DNA of 64,000 bases from Nostoc sp. NIES-4103 (GTDB lineage: Bacteria; Cyanobacteriota; Cyanobacteriia; Cyanobacteriales; Nostocaceae): the NCBI RefSeq assembly GCF_002368335.1, contig NZ_AP018288.1, positions 4,929,140 through 4,993,139 on the forward strand, in the 5' to 3' direction. Below the pieces are notes generated by a model. The model searched no databases, was not told where the DNA came from, and saw nothing but the letters and a program-made list of their open reading frames with translations. A program made the translations under genes and the position numbers. Shown here in pieces: positions 31,177-40,444 of the stretch (within the stretch, counting starts at the first letter, position 1; each line of letters starts with the position of its first letter).

Positions 31177-33477
31177 ATGCAGCAATACTCTCAGCCAATA
31201 GTGAAAGATGTAGTACTAATTGGTGGCGGCCACAGCCATGCAATTGTACTCAGAATGTTTGGGATGCAACCTTTACCTGGAGTACGGTTAACTCTAATTA
31301 CTCCAACTTCAGATACACCATACTCTGGGATGCTACCAGGACACATTGCAGGATTTTACAGCCACGAGGAATGCCACATTGATTTGCGAAAATTAGCGAA
31401 TTTTGCTCAAGCACAATTATATATTGACGAAGTAGTTGGTTTGGATTTAAAAAATCACAAAATATTTTGTGCTAATCGTCCTAACGTGCATTTTGATGTA
31501 CTATCTGTTGATATTGGTAGTACTCCCGCCACCATATCTATACCAGGTGCAGCAGAATATGCGATCGCAGCTAAGCCAGTACCGCAACTATTAAAACATT
31601 GGTATCAACTCCTGGAAAGTGTAGCTACCACTACCCAAGAACCGCTGAGCATTGGAATTGTGGGTGGTGGCGCTGGTGGTGTAGAATTGGCACTCTCGAT
31701 GCAAACTCATTTACATGAGATTTTGTGCCAAAATCAACAATCAACTCAAAATTTGGCAATTCATTTATTCCAACGTGATCAGAAACTGTTGCCTCGTTAT
31801 CATCAGTCAGTACAGCGTTTAATTAAAGAAATTTTAACGAAGCATGGTATAGATTTACATCTGGGAGAAACGGTGTGTGAAATTGCACCCAAGCATCAAG
31901 AAAGATTGGAAATTAAATGTGAATCTGGCTTGATGATAGAGTGTCAAAAAATTTTTTGGGTGACCCAAGCATCTGCACCGCAGTGGTTGAAAACAGCAGG
32001 ATTGGCAACAGATGAACAAGGCTTTATTTTAGTAGAGGACACCTTGCAATCTCAAAGTCATCCAGAAATATTTGCAGCCGGTGACGTAGCCACAATGGTA
32101 AATCATCCTCGTCCCAAAGCTGGCGTGTTTGCTGTGCGACAAGGTAAACCCTTATTTGAAAACTTGCAACGCTTTTTATTAGGTAAATCGCTCAAACCAT
32201 ACAGACCACAGCAACAATATTTAAGTTTAATTGGTACAGGAGACAAAAAAGCGATCGCCACACGCGGTTCTTTCACCCTACCACCCCACCAATTATTGTG
32301 GCGTTGGAAAGATTGGATTGACCGCCGCTTCATGGAAAAACTGGGGACTGGCGACTGGGGACTGGCGACTGGGGACTGGGGAATAGAAAAGAGTTTTCCC
32401 AATTCCCAATTCCCAATTCCCAATTCCCAATTCCATTGCGCTGGCTGTGGTTCTAAAGTGGGTGGTACAATTTTAGAAAGAGTGCTATCTCGCATTCAGC
32501 AAGAACAACCAATCGCCAAAGATAGAGAAGATATCATTATTGGCTTGGATGCGCTAGATGATGCAGCGGTGGTAGAGATACCGAAAGGTCAACTGTTAGT
32601 GCAAACAATTGATTATTTTCGCACTTTAATTAACGACCCGTATATATTTGGGCAAATTAGCGCTAATCATTGCTTAAGCGATATTTTTGCCATGGGGGCA
32701 ACTCCTACTAGTGTACTAGCGATCGCTACCATTCCCTACGCAGCGCCCGCCAAAGTTGAAGAAACTCTCTATCAATTATTATCTGGTGCTGTCAAAGTCC
32801 TCAACCAAGCACAAGCACCGTTAATTGGTGGACACACAACTGAAGGCACAGAACTAGCATTTGGCTTGACTTGCAACGGTTTAGCTTATCCCGACAAGCT
32901 ATTACGTAAAAGTGGAATGCAACCAGGCCAAGTACTAATTTTAACTAAAGCACTGGGAACTGGAATTTTATTTGCTGCCCAAATGCGTGGTTTAGCCAAA
33001 GGTCATTGGATTGATCATGCTGTAGAATCAATGTTGTTATCAAATCAAGCTGCGGCAACATGTTTATTGCAACATGGGGCGACTGCTTGCACAGATGTTA
33101 CGGGTTTTGGGTTGCTAGGACACTTAATAGAAATGGTGCAAGCTTCTCACGTTGCAGTTGAGTTACAACTTGCAGCCATCCCCATATTACCAGGGGCAAC
33201 CGAAACAGCACAAAAAGGGATTTTTAGCTCACTTCAACCAGAAAATTTACAAGCATCACTAAAAATTCAAAATCGCTTGCAAGTTGAATCTCACCCCAAT
33301 TATCCTTTATTATTCGACCCACAAACCGCTGGCGGTCTTTTAGCTTCCATCCCAGAAGCACAAGCTACTCCCTGTTTAGCTGCACTCCAAGCTTTGGGGT
33401 ATCAGTATAGTTGTGTAATTGGTCGCATCACGCCGCCAGTGATAACACAACCAATTACTTTGATTGATAAAGACTAA
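31177..33477 (+). CDS. selD: NDH-like flavoprotein fused to selenide, water dikinase (SelD)
   Basis: A 766-residue fusion. Residues about 1-385 are a FAD/NAD(P)-binding type II NADH-dehydrogenase-like domain (VVLIGGGHSHAIVL at 12-25; GIVGGGAGGVELALSMQ; IFAAGDVATM). Residues about 420-760 are SelD, which makes selenophosphate from selenide and ATP: CAGCGSKVGG holds the catalytic Cys and Lys, with Ser replacing the second Cys of GCGCK. GLDALDDAAVV, LIGGHTTEGTE and DVTGFGLLGHL follow. Selenophosphate would serve tRNA 2-selenouridine or selenoprotein synthesis. The linker (about 388-419) is translated intergenic repeat. Confidence 0.92.
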   Translation: MQQYSQPIVKDVVLIGGGHSHAIVLRMFGMQPLPGVRLTLITPTSDTPYSGMLPGHIAGFYSHEECHIDLRKLANFAQAQLYIDEVVGLDLKNHKIFCANRPNVHFDVLSVDIGSTPATISIPGAAEYAIAAKPVPQLLKHWYQLLESVATTTQEPLSIGIVGGGAGGVELALSMQTHLHEILCQNQQSTQNLAIHLFQRDQKLLPRYHQSVQRLIKEILTKHGIDLHLGETVCEIAPKHQERLEIKCESGLMIECQKIFWVTQASAPQWLKTAGLATDEQGFILVEDTLQSQSHPEIFAAGDVATMVNHPRPKAGVFAVRQGKPLFENLQRFLLGKSLKPYRPQQQYLSLIGTGDKKAIATRGSFTLPPHQLLWRWKDWIDRRFMEKLGTGDWGLATGDWGIEKSFPNSQFPIPNSQFHCAGCGSKVGGTILERVLSRIQQEQPIAKDREDIIIGLDALDDAAVVEIPKGQLLVQTIDYFRTLINDPYIFGQISANHCLSDIFAMGATPTSVLAIATIPYAAPAKVEETLYQLLSGAVKVLNQAQAPLIGGHTTEGTELAFGLTCNGLAYPDKLLRKSGMQPGQVLILTKALGTGILFAAQMRGLAKGHWIDHAVESMLLSNQAAATCLLQHGATACTDVTGFGLLGHLIEMVQASHVAVELQLAAIPILPGATETAQKGIFSSLQPENLQASLKIQNRLQVESHPNYPLLFDPQTAGGLLASIPEAQATPCLAALQALGYQYSCVIGRITPPVITQPITLIDKD
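32341..32434. repeat. repeat sequence inside the NDH-SelD linker
   Basis: CTGGGGACTGGCGA-type units (32341-32380) are followed by four CCCAATT-type heptamers (32398-32432). Both are usual intergenic STRR units but here are read in frame as GTGDWGLATGDWG and NSQFPIPNSQF. They join the flavoprotein and kinase domains without breaking either. Confidence 0.85.
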
Positions 33478-33485
33478 TTAAAATA

Positions 33486-33507
33486 CCTCGTCCCCTTGTG
33501 GGCGAGG
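33486..33507 (+). terminator. possible terminator hairpin after selD
   Basis: CCTCG-T-CCC pairs with GGG-CGAGG around a CTTGT loop, nine bases after the selD stop. There is no good U-tract, so it may only pause or protect the transcript. Confidence 0.4.
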
Positions 33508-33515
33508 AATTTGGT

Positions 33516-33565
33516 AATAGGTAATAGGTAATTGGCCCATTACCCATTACCTATTACCCATTACC
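33516..33565. repeat. GGTAATA/TACCCAT inverted heptamer repeats
   Basis: GGTAATAGGTAATAGGTAAT is followed by CCCATTACCCATTACCTATT. The two halves are nearly complementary and can form a long hairpin. TGACAAA heptamers (33603-33628) follow before the diguanylate cyclase gene. Confidence 0.7.
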
Positions 33566-33636
33566 AAAGCCGCTTTTTGTAAATGTACTTGAAACCCTCA
33601 CCAATGACAAATGACAAATGACAAATGACAACCCTC

Positions 33637-35421
33637 TCAGACTTTTGCAGCACAAACCCACCTATTACGTCCTTGTTCTTTAGCTTTATACAAAGCTTTA
33701 TCGGCTGCATTAACTAACTCTTGAGCAGAACTTTTAGCTGTTGGTATTTGAGTTGCCACACCTAAACTGACGGTAATAAAATCTTGAGAGCTATTCTTTT
33801 TAGTATGAGAAATATTTAATTCTTCAATAGATTTCTGAATCAACTTAGTTACTTTAATAGCACCTGATTCATTCGTATTGGGCAAAAGGACAATAAATTC
33901 TTCACCACCATAACGAGCTAGTAGATCCGTAGGACGCTTTAATACAGTTTGTGCTGCACGAGCAACTTGTATTAAGCATTCATCCCCTGCTAAGTGCCCA
34001 TAATAATCGTTAAAATCTTTGAAATAGTCAATATCAAATAAAACTAAAGATAAATAATTCCCAGTTCGTTTTAGTTGATTCCATTCTCGCTCTAAAAATT
34101 CATCAAAACAACGACGGTTAGCTATTTTGGTTAGTCCATCTAGCTTACTAAGCTTTTCTAGTTGAGAATTTGCTAGTTCTAAAGCTTGATTCGCTTTAGC
34201 CAACTGATTAGCTTGAAAGTGGGATTGCTCTAATAATTCTGAATGTTCTAAAGCCACATTAAACTGAGCTGCTAATTGTCGGATAAATTTAATTTCTGAC
34301 GTTTTCCAGTCCCGTGAACAACGGCAATGATGAACACATAGTAATCCCCATAAACTTGTTCCTTTCATTATAGGTACAATAATTTGCGCCTTGATTTGAA
34401 ATTGCTCTAACACTAGAAGGTGACAATCCTTTAGCCCAGCTTGATAAACATTTGATAATACCTGTATACGCCCTTGGTGATATGCAACTGCATATTTTTC
34501 ACCAAAACAATGATCCTTCACTTTTATGGCAATCACCGAATCGTAATCAGGCAATACATTCTCAGAGACAAATTCACCAGAGGTATAGTTCGATTCAGGG
34601 TCAAATCGAAAGATCCCGACGCGATCTGCACGGAGAGCTTTACGAACTTCTCGTACAGTTGTCTTAAACAAAGTGTCTAAATTAAGAAATTCACGAATTT
34701 CAGCAACTAAATTAAACAAAATCTCCTGCTGCTGATTCGCTTTATGCAGTTCTGCTGCTTTTTGTTCTGCTTGAGCTAACAATTCTGCTTGTTTAACTGC
34801 AAACCCTAACTGTGTTGCAATCTGAGACAGAAACTGTATTTCTAATTTTTTCCATTCATGTGGTTGTGAGTGCTGATAAGCAGCAAGTACTCCCCACAAT
34901 TTTTTCCCCACAAAAATTGGTGCAGTTGCATAAGCTCGAATATGGAACTGTTCTAAAATTTCTAAATGGCATTGAGACAAGCCTGTTGAATAGACATCTG
35001 AAACCACTAAAGTTTCATTATTACGATAACGTCCACCTTGATGCTCTTGTAAATAAGAGTCATTCCAAACTGTATTTTTTCCTAATTTCTCTACATCATC
35101 CCATCCAGGCTCTGCAAATTCAAAGTCGTTGACAAATTCTCCACCCCAGTTTTTATAGAAACGATAAACAGCAATCCGCTCGACGCGAAGTAATTTGCAA
35201 GTTTCCTTAGTGGCTGTACGGAAAACTGTTTCTAACTCTAGAGAAGCCCGGATTTTGCTAATAACTCTATAAAGGGCCCTTTCTTGGTCTTCGAGTTGCT
35301 GAATTTGAACGTTTTTCTCATACAATTGAGTTTTTAAATCACTAACGCTAGGCTGTCCTAACAGTTTACAAAATAAATCAGCAGAGATTTTAGTGATGTT
35401 ATGTAAAATTTTGTCTGACAT
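33637..35421 (-). CDS. diguanylate cyclase with two cyanobacteriochrome-like GAF domains
   Basis: A 594-residue soluble protein: GAF1 (about 48-215), GAF2 (about 235-397), a coiled linker and a GGDEF domain (about 420-590). Both GAFs have the bilin-binding CH pair of cyanobacteriochromes (Cys151-His in GLSQCHLEILEQF; Cys333-His in GLKDCHLLVLEQF). GAF2 also has DHCF (Cys305) exactly 28 residues before Cys333, the spacing of the DXCF second-cysteine class; GAF1 has DSYL there. The cyclase site is RYGGEEF (503-509), with an inhibitory RxxD I-site (R496, D499) five residues upstream. It probably makes c-di-GMP under light control; bilin binding is inferred. Confidence 0.85.
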   Translation of the reverse strand: MSDKILHNITKISADLFCKLLGQPSVSDLKTQLYEKNVQIQQLEDQERALYRVISKIRASLELETVFRTATKETCKLLRVERIAVYRFYKNWGGEFVNDFEFAEPGWDDVEKLGKNTVWNDSYLQEHQGGRYRNNETLVVSDVYSTGLSQCHLEILEQFHIRAYATAPIFVGKKLWGVLAAYQHSQPHEWKKLEIQFLSQIATQLGFAVKQAELLAQAEQKAAELHKANQQQEILFNLVAEIREFLNLDTLFKTTVREVRKALRADRVGIFRFDPESNYTSGEFVSENVLPDYDSVIAIKVKDHCFGEKYAVAYHQGRIQVLSNVYQAGLKDCHLLVLEQFQIKAQIIVPIMKGTSLWGLLCVHHCRCSRDWKTSEIKFIRQLAAQFNVALEHSELLEQSHFQANQLAKANQALELANSQLEKLSKLDGLTKIANRRCFDEFLEREWNQLKRTGNYLSLVLFDIDYFKDFNDYYGHLAGDECLIQVARAAQTVLKRPTDLLARYGGEEFIVLLPNTNESGAIKVTKLIQKSIEELNISHTKKNSSQDFITVSLGVATQIPTAKSSAQELVNAADKALYKAKEQGRNRWVCAAKV

Positions 35422-36076
35422 AAAAATTATAATTTATATTTATTTACGTATAAGAATATAAAACCCAACTATATCTTTACGTAATTTTTCTTAGAAAATT
35501 TGAAAAATATTGAATATTAATAAAAAAATACTAGTAATTAAAATTTGGACAGAGTATTAAAATATATCTCTTTCCAAGAGATTATAAAATTATTTTCTAA
35601 AATTGTCAAAAATATCCTCAGAGAACTCCCAAAAAAATGATTATCAGTCTTGAACAGTCGTCTTTTCTTTGGTTATTGGCTATATTATGCGTTGGATAAC
35701 AGTTTAATAAGTATATTAAATTATATTAAAAAGTGAAAAATACAAGGTATTAAGTAGATATTTATAATTTTTCCCAAGCAAGTATTCAGTAAAATGAAAA
35801 AGTAATTCAATGAATTTATTACAAGAGAAAAATTACAAAACTCTCAGTGATAAACAAGCTGTTTGTTCGATGGATTCAAAAATTATTACTTTGACAAGTA
35901 AATTTTTATGGATTTTGGGTGATTATCAAGTCAAACTATTCAGTTGTTTAAATTTAACTACAGTCAGTATCTCTGTGGAACGGACACTTTGCTCAACAGG
36001 GGGGGAACCCCGCACATAAGTGTCCTCCTTTGCGCCTAGTGATTCATCGCATTAATTTTGATAAGTTAGGGTGGTT

Positions 36077-36109
36077 AGATCCCCGACTTCTTGAAGAAGT
36101 CGGGGATCT
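36077..36109. repeat. 33-bp near-perfect palindrome
   Basis: AGATCCCCGACTTCTT and AAGAAGTCGGGGATCT are perfect 16-base arms separated by one G. This is a known type of cyanobacterial dispersed palindrome. It lies far from both flanking genes. Confidence 0.75.
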
Positions 36110-36172
36110 CGCGGTCATCAGAATTAATGGGACAGACCACTAGTGACAAGGCTAAAATGTTGCAATAGATTT

Positions 36173-36233
36173 TCTTGTGGGGCGGGTATCTTATCCGCCA
36201 ATAACGGACGGGCGAGACGCCCATCCCACAAGA
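36173..36233. repeat. dispersed hairpin repeat (CTTGTGGG family), copy 4
   Basis: A full-length copy starts TCTTGTGGGGCGGG and ends CCCATCCCACAAGA, with an internal GGGTATCTTATCCGCC stem. It has the same termini and length class as 3215-3281. Confidence 0.65.
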
Positions 36234-36614
36234 GTTGCTAATACACTATTTTAGCTGAAACAGTCCAGTACCTTGGGGAAAACCTCTTTAAGGAGAGGGG
36301 TTATTGGAAGGAGTATGAGAAAGCTGACGTTCCTACGTCGCTAACGCCAACGCGTCTAGGTTAAATAAATTGACTTTCACAAAGACTTTTAGCCTCAACT
36401 GAACCGTATTGAGTTATAGTTAGCAATGATAAAATCGTCAACGACAGCAATAATTTGTATTGCTCAACACTTTGAATTTTTACTATCACATGTTCAAATA
36501 AAAATGATTTAATAAAATTCTTGCGAAAGTGTATACAGCCTCCTTTGTTTCAGAGATTGTGACTAACGCAATTAATTTTTGTAAAATATTTCGTAACTAC
36601 ATGATTATTGACCG

Positions 36615-37868
36615 ATGAAAAACGCTTTTACTCGTACCACAGCATTATTATCTACTTGCGCTTTACTGTTAACAGCCTGCGGTGGAGGCTCTAATACCAA
36701 CACAAATGCCAATAACAGCTCCAATAATACAACTAACACAGCAACTAATACCACAGCAACGACAGGGACATTGGGTGCTATTCCCATTGGTATTGCTGTT
36801 GCACAAACTAGCAATGTGGCTTTACTTGGACAAGAACAAGTTGCTGGAGTTAAAATTGCCGAGAAGTATTTCAATGATAAAGGTGGCATCAACGGTACTC
36901 CAATTAAATTAGTATTTCAAGATACTGCCGGTGATGAAGCTGGAACAATTAACGCTTATCAAACTTTAATTAATAAGGATAAAGTAGTCGGAATTGTCGG
37001 CCCAACTTTGTCACAACAAGCTTTTAGTGCTAATCCTGTGGCTGAACGTTCCAAAGTACCAGTTATTGGTCCATCAAATACAGCAAACAAAATACCTGAA
37101 ATAGGTGATTATATTGCTCGTGTATCTGCACCAGTTTCCATAGTTGCGCCTAACTCGGTGAAAGCTGCATTGAAACAGAATCCTAATATTAAAAAAGTTG
37201 CTGTTTTCTATGCTCAAAATGATGCTTTTAGTAAGTCCGAAACGGAGATTTTTCAGAAAACAGTCAAGGATCAAGGTTTAGAGTTAGTCACAGTACAAAA
37301 GTTTCAAACCAGTGATACAGATTTTCAAAGCCAAGCTACTAATGCGATTAATCTTAAACCTGATTTAGTAATTATTTCTGGGTTGGCTGCTGATGGAGGA
37401 AACTTAGTGCGTCAACTGCGGGAACTAGGTTATAAGGGTTTAATTGTTGGTGGTAATGGTTTAAATACATCCAACATATTTCCTGTTTGTAAGGCATTGT
37501 GTGACGGTGTGTTAATTGCTCAAGCTTATAGTCCAGAACAACCAGGTGAAATTAACGCCGCATTTCGCAAAGCTTATACCGACCAATATAAGAAAGAACC
37601 ACCTCAATTTAGCGCTCAAGCTTTTGCAGCAGTGCAAGTATATGTGGAAGCTTTGCAAGCGTTAGATAAAAAGAGCAAAGTCAGCAAATTACAATTGCCA
37701 CAATTACGAACTGAATTAAACAAACAGCTACTAACTGGTAAATACAATACACCTCTAGGTGAAATTGGTTTTACACCAGTTGGTGAGGTTGTACAAAAAG
37801 AGTTTTACGTAGCCCAAATTAAAATGGAAAAAGACGGAAGTCAGGGCAAATTCGCTTTTATCAAATAG
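36615..37868 (+). CDS. HAAT amino-acid ABC transporter binding lipoprotein (LivK/NatB type)
   Basis: A 417-residue periplasmic lipoprotein: a signal peptide ending in lipobox LLTAC (Cys about residue 22), an Asn/Thr-rich linker (about 25-55), then a type I periplasmic binding fold (IPIGIAVAQTSNVALLGQEQ, FNDKGGINGTPIKLVFQDTA, VVGIVGPTLSQQAFS). It captures hydrophobic or neutral amino acids for the permeases and ATPases that follow. The gene set resembles the cyanobacterial N-I (NatABCDE) system, which feeds heterocyst-vegetative cell amino acid exchange in Anabaena; urea transporters are an alternative, though less likely from these motifs. Confidence 0.88.
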   Translation: MKNAFTRTTALLSTCALLLTACGGGSNTNTNANNSSNNTTNTATNTTATTGTLGAIPIGIAVAQTSNVALLGQEQVAGVKIAEKYFNDKGGINGTPIKLVFQDTAGDEAGTINAYQTLINKDKVVGIVGPTLSQQAFSANPVAERSKVPVIGPSNTANKIPEIGDYIARVSAPVSIVAPNSVKAALKQNPNIKKVAVFYAQNDAFSKSETEIFQKTVKDQGLELVTVQKFQTSDTDFQSQATNAINLKPDLVIISGLAADGGNLVRQLRELGYKGLIVGGNGLNTSNIFPVCKALCDGVLIAQAYSPEQPGEINAAFRKAYTDQYKKEPPQFSAQAFAAVQVYVEALQALDKKSKVSKLQLPQLRTELNKQLLTGKYNTPLGEIGFTPVGEVVQKEFYVAQIKMEKDGSQGKFAFIK

Positions 37869-37875
37869 CTGCTAA

Positions 37876-38826
37876 ATGGATATTAGTCTTTTTTTGCAAC
37901 AATTGCTGAACGGTCTATCTATCGGTAGCGTCTATGCAATATTTGCTTTGGGTTATACCTTGGTTTATTCTATTTTGGGCATCATTAATTTAGCCCATGG
38001 TGCAATTTTCACCCTAGGTGCATATTTCACTTATGCACTTATGGGTGGTACTTTTGGATTTAACGGTTTGTTGGCTAATTTAACATTGCCCATACAATTA
38101 CCATTTGCTATAGCTTTAATTTTCGGAAGTAGTTTAGCAGGTTTAGTGGGTATAGCAATAGAACGCATTGCTTTTCAACCTTTACGCCGTCAAGGATCAG
38201 ACCCCTTGCTAACAGTTGTTTCCAGCTTGGGTGTAGCAGTAGTAATTGTGAATTTGATCCAGTATTTAGTAGGTGCAGAAAGTTATACATTTCCCGCAGG
38301 AACTTACGGAAATTTACCGCCTTCGATTAACTTTGGTAGTGAAGAAAAACAAATTCCCATTCGTACAGTACAAATAGTAATTTTTATCGTATCTTTGGTA
38401 TTTGTGGCAATAATTACCTACTTTATTAATCGTACTAAATATGGTAAAGCCATGCAGGCGATCGCAGAAGACCCCACTACAGCCAGTTTATTAGGAATTA
38501 ACAGCGATCGCTTCATTGTGTTGACTTTCTTCATCAGCAGTTTTTTAGCAGGATTAGCGGGTACTTTAGTAGCCTCTAGTGTTAGTATTGCTGGGCCATA
38601 TTTTGGTATTACCTTTGGTTTGCGGGGTTTAGCAGTAATTGTCTTAGGCGGTTTAGGTAGTATTCCCGGTGCAGTATTGGGAGGTTTGCTAATTGGATTA
38701 GTTGAAGCCTTTGTCCCTGCTGAATACTCTGGTTACAAAGACGCTGTAGCCTTTGGAATATTGTTTATCATGCTATTAGTTAGACCCCAAGGTTTGCTAG
38801 GGCGTCGATTTATTCAGAAAGTTTAA
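37876..38826 (+). CDS. HAAT amino-acid ABC permease, LivH type
   Basis: A 316-residue membrane protein with about eight helices. NGLSIGSVYAIFALGYTLVYSILGIINLAHG at the N-terminus (in parts: SIGSVYAIFALGYTLV; GIINLAHG) is the LivH signature, and MQAIAEDPTTASLLGINSDR carries the EAA-like loop that contacts the ATPase. It starts seven bases after the binding-protein gene. A Uma2 gene separates it from the second permease gene. Confidence 0.92.
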   Translation: MDISLFLQQLLNGLSIGSVYAIFALGYTLVYSILGIINLAHGAIFTLGAYFTYALMGGTFGFNGLLANLTLPIQLPFAIALIFGSSLAGLVGIAIERIAFQPLRRQGSDPLLTVVSSLGVAVVIVNLIQYLVGAESYTFPAGTYGNLPPSINFGSEEKQIPIRTVQIVIFIVSLVFVAIITYFINRTKYGKAMQAIAEDPTTASLLGINSDRFIVLTFFISSFLAGLAGTLVASSVSIAGPYFGITFGLRGLAVIVLGGLGSIPGAVLGGLLIGLVEAFVPAEYSGYKDAVAFGILFIMLLVRPQGLLGRRFIQKV

Positions 38827-38846
38827 AAACGATATCGGTACAGCAT

Positions 38847-39449
38847 ATGACAATAACTACAAAACCAAAATTAACCTTTAAACAGTTCTTGGAACAATGT
38901 CCAGAAGAAGGTTTCTATGAACTTGTCAATGGAGAAATTGTAGAAGTGCGTGCAACAAGAAATCATGATGATGTCGCTGACTTTATAGCTGACTCTTTCA
39001 AAGATGAAATTAAACGTCTTGATCTGAATTATGTAGTAAAAAATACAGCAGTATTTAGAACTAAAACTGCCAAAGGAATAGAACAAGGCCGCAAGCCTGA
39101 TGTGAGTGTCATAGATAAAGATGTATGGCGCTCAAATCGTTCTGCATACTCTGCACTTGAAGAACCTATCCAGTTAGCTGTAGAAGTGACATCAACTAAT
39201 TGGGAAGATGACTACATTGATAAATTAGATGAATATCAACGCTTAGGTATTACAGAGTATTGGATTGTAGATTACTTAGCAATTGGACTGAGAGATTATT
39301 TAGGTAATCCCAAAGTACCCTCTGTGTTTGTTTTTCTCTTAGATACTAATGGAAAATACCAGCGTACACAGTTTAGAGGTTCAGAACTGATTGTGTCGCC
39401 AACTTTTCCTGAGCTAGCATTGACAGCCGAGCAAATATTAACAGCTTAA
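38847..39449 (+). CDS. Uma2-family (DUF820) endonuclease-like protein, inserted in the transporter operon
   Basis: A 200-residue protein with the DUF820/Uma2 core, a PD-(D/E)XK fold: FYELVNGEIVEVRATRNHDD, GRKPDVSVID (D), IQLAVEVTSTNWEDDYIDK (E-V-T in place of ExK, usual for the family) and YQRLGITEYWIVD. Uma2 genes are hugely expanded in cyanobacteria and their role is unknown. It lies between the LivH and LivM genes on the same strand, 20 bases after one and 47 before the next, so it would be cotranscribed. Two more copies are at 43730 and 53272. Confidence 0.85.
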   Translation: MTITTKPKLTFKQFLEQCPEEGFYELVNGEIVEVRATRNHDDVADFIADSFKDEIKRLDLNYVVKNTAVFRTKTAKGIEQGRKPDVSVIDKDVWRSNRSAYSALEEPIQLAVEVTSTNWEDDYIDKLDEYQRLGITEYWIVDYLAIGLRDYLGNPKVPSVFVFLLDTNGKYQRTQFRGSELIVSPTFPELALTAEQILTA

Positions 39450-39496
39450 TAAATAATATAATTAATTATTAGCTGGATCAAGCTGAAACAAAATCT

Positions 39497-40438
39497 TTGA
39501 AAATGGCTGAATTTTTCTCTACTTATGGTTCGCTAATTGTCTCGATGGTCTTAGGTGCATTACTAGGACTATCACTTTATTTACCATTGATGACAGGACA
39601 GCTATCTTTGGCTAGCCCTGGATTTTATGCTTTAGGTGGTTATATTGCCGCGATTTTATCAACACAAGTTTTTACATCAAGCACCGATTTATTTCCGTTT
39701 CAATACTTGTTAGCAGAAATAATCATTGCTGGTGCAATTTCTGGTTTATTAGGTGTAGCCGTAGGAATTCCAGCATTAAGATTAAGAGGAATTTATTTAG
39801 CGATCGCTACTATTGCTTTTGTAGAAGTTTTACGAGTCCTCTCCTTGAACCTGGAAATTACAGGCGGTGCTGTGGGAATTTTTGGTATTCCTCAACCCTT
39901 CCAAACACAAATAGAATACTTATGGATTGCCTTGCCATTACTGATAGTTACTATGGTGTTAATTTTCCGTTTAGAACGTATTCGTGTAGGAAGGGCATTT
40001 ACAGCGATCCGTGAAGATGAATTAGCTGCGGGAGCAATGGGAATTGACCCTACATACTATAAAGTATTAGCATTCACTCTAGGGGCAATTCTTGCCGGAG
40101 TTGTAGGTGCAATTAGCGCTCACTTCCTCAATACTTGGAATGCTCGTCAAGGAACTTTTGACGCGAGTATTATCTATTTAACTTTTGTGTTGATTGGTGG
40201 TTCGAGAACTTTTTTAGGTTCTGTTATAGGTGGTATGGTATTTACAGCCTTACCAGAAGTTTTACGAGGGCTAGCAGACACAGGCGGTTTACCCACTTGG
40301 CTAGCACAATTTTTACGTGATGGTCGATTAATTGTTTTTGGCTTACTAATAGTTGTAGGAACAATTTTTTTCCCTCAAGGTTTAGTAACTCCAGATGTTT
40401 TTAAAATAGGCAAAATGAAAAATAGAAAAAATCAATAG
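39497..40438 (+). CDS. HAAT amino-acid ABC permease, LivM type
   Basis: A 313-residue membrane protein with about eight to nine helices. LYLPLMTGQLSLASPGFYALGGY, IPALRLRGIYLAIATIAFVEV and FTAIREDELAAGAMGIDPTYYK (EAA-like loop; given in short pieces) are LivM features. GGSRTFLGSVIGG near the C-terminus is conserved. It is followed after six bases by the LivG ATPase gene. It forms the transmembrane pair with the LivH protein. Confidence 0.92.
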   Translation: MKMAEFFSTYGSLIVSMVLGALLGLSLYLPLMTGQLSLASPGFYALGGYIAAILSTQVFTSSTDLFPFQYLLAEIIIAGAISGLLGVAVGIPALRLRGIYLAIATIAFVEVLRVLSLNLEITGGAVGIFGIPQPFQTQIEYLWIALPLLIVTMVLIFRLERIRVGRAFTAIREDELAAGAMGIDPTYYKVLAFTLGAILAGVVGAISAHFLNTWNARQGTFDASIIYLTFVLIGGSRTFLGSVIGGMVFTALPEVLRGLADTGGLPTWLAQFLRDGRLIVFGLLIVVGTIFFPQGLVTPDVFKIGKMKNRKNQ

Positions 40439-40444
40439 TGGAAA

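Larger units (their letters stand above)
35422..36614. other. 1.2-kb intergenic region with repeats, no convincing gene
   Basis: The left 400 bases are AT-rich and should include the divergent promoter of the cyclase gene. Around 35810-36020 a reading frame of 69 codons is open, but its composition and lack of motifs argue against a gene. From 36060 to 36370 come a 33-base palindrome (36077-36109), a hairpin-family repeat (36173-36233) and a fragment ending CGCGTCTAGG. The last 240 bases are AT-rich and should carry the promoter of the amino-acid transporter. Confidence 0.6.

Noticed and set aside
35810..36019. 69-codon plus-strand frame in the gap before the amino-acid transporter
   Set aside because: AT-rich with no recognisable motif or coding context, and it ends in GGGGGGAACC-type repeat sequence. 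Kept as intergenic.
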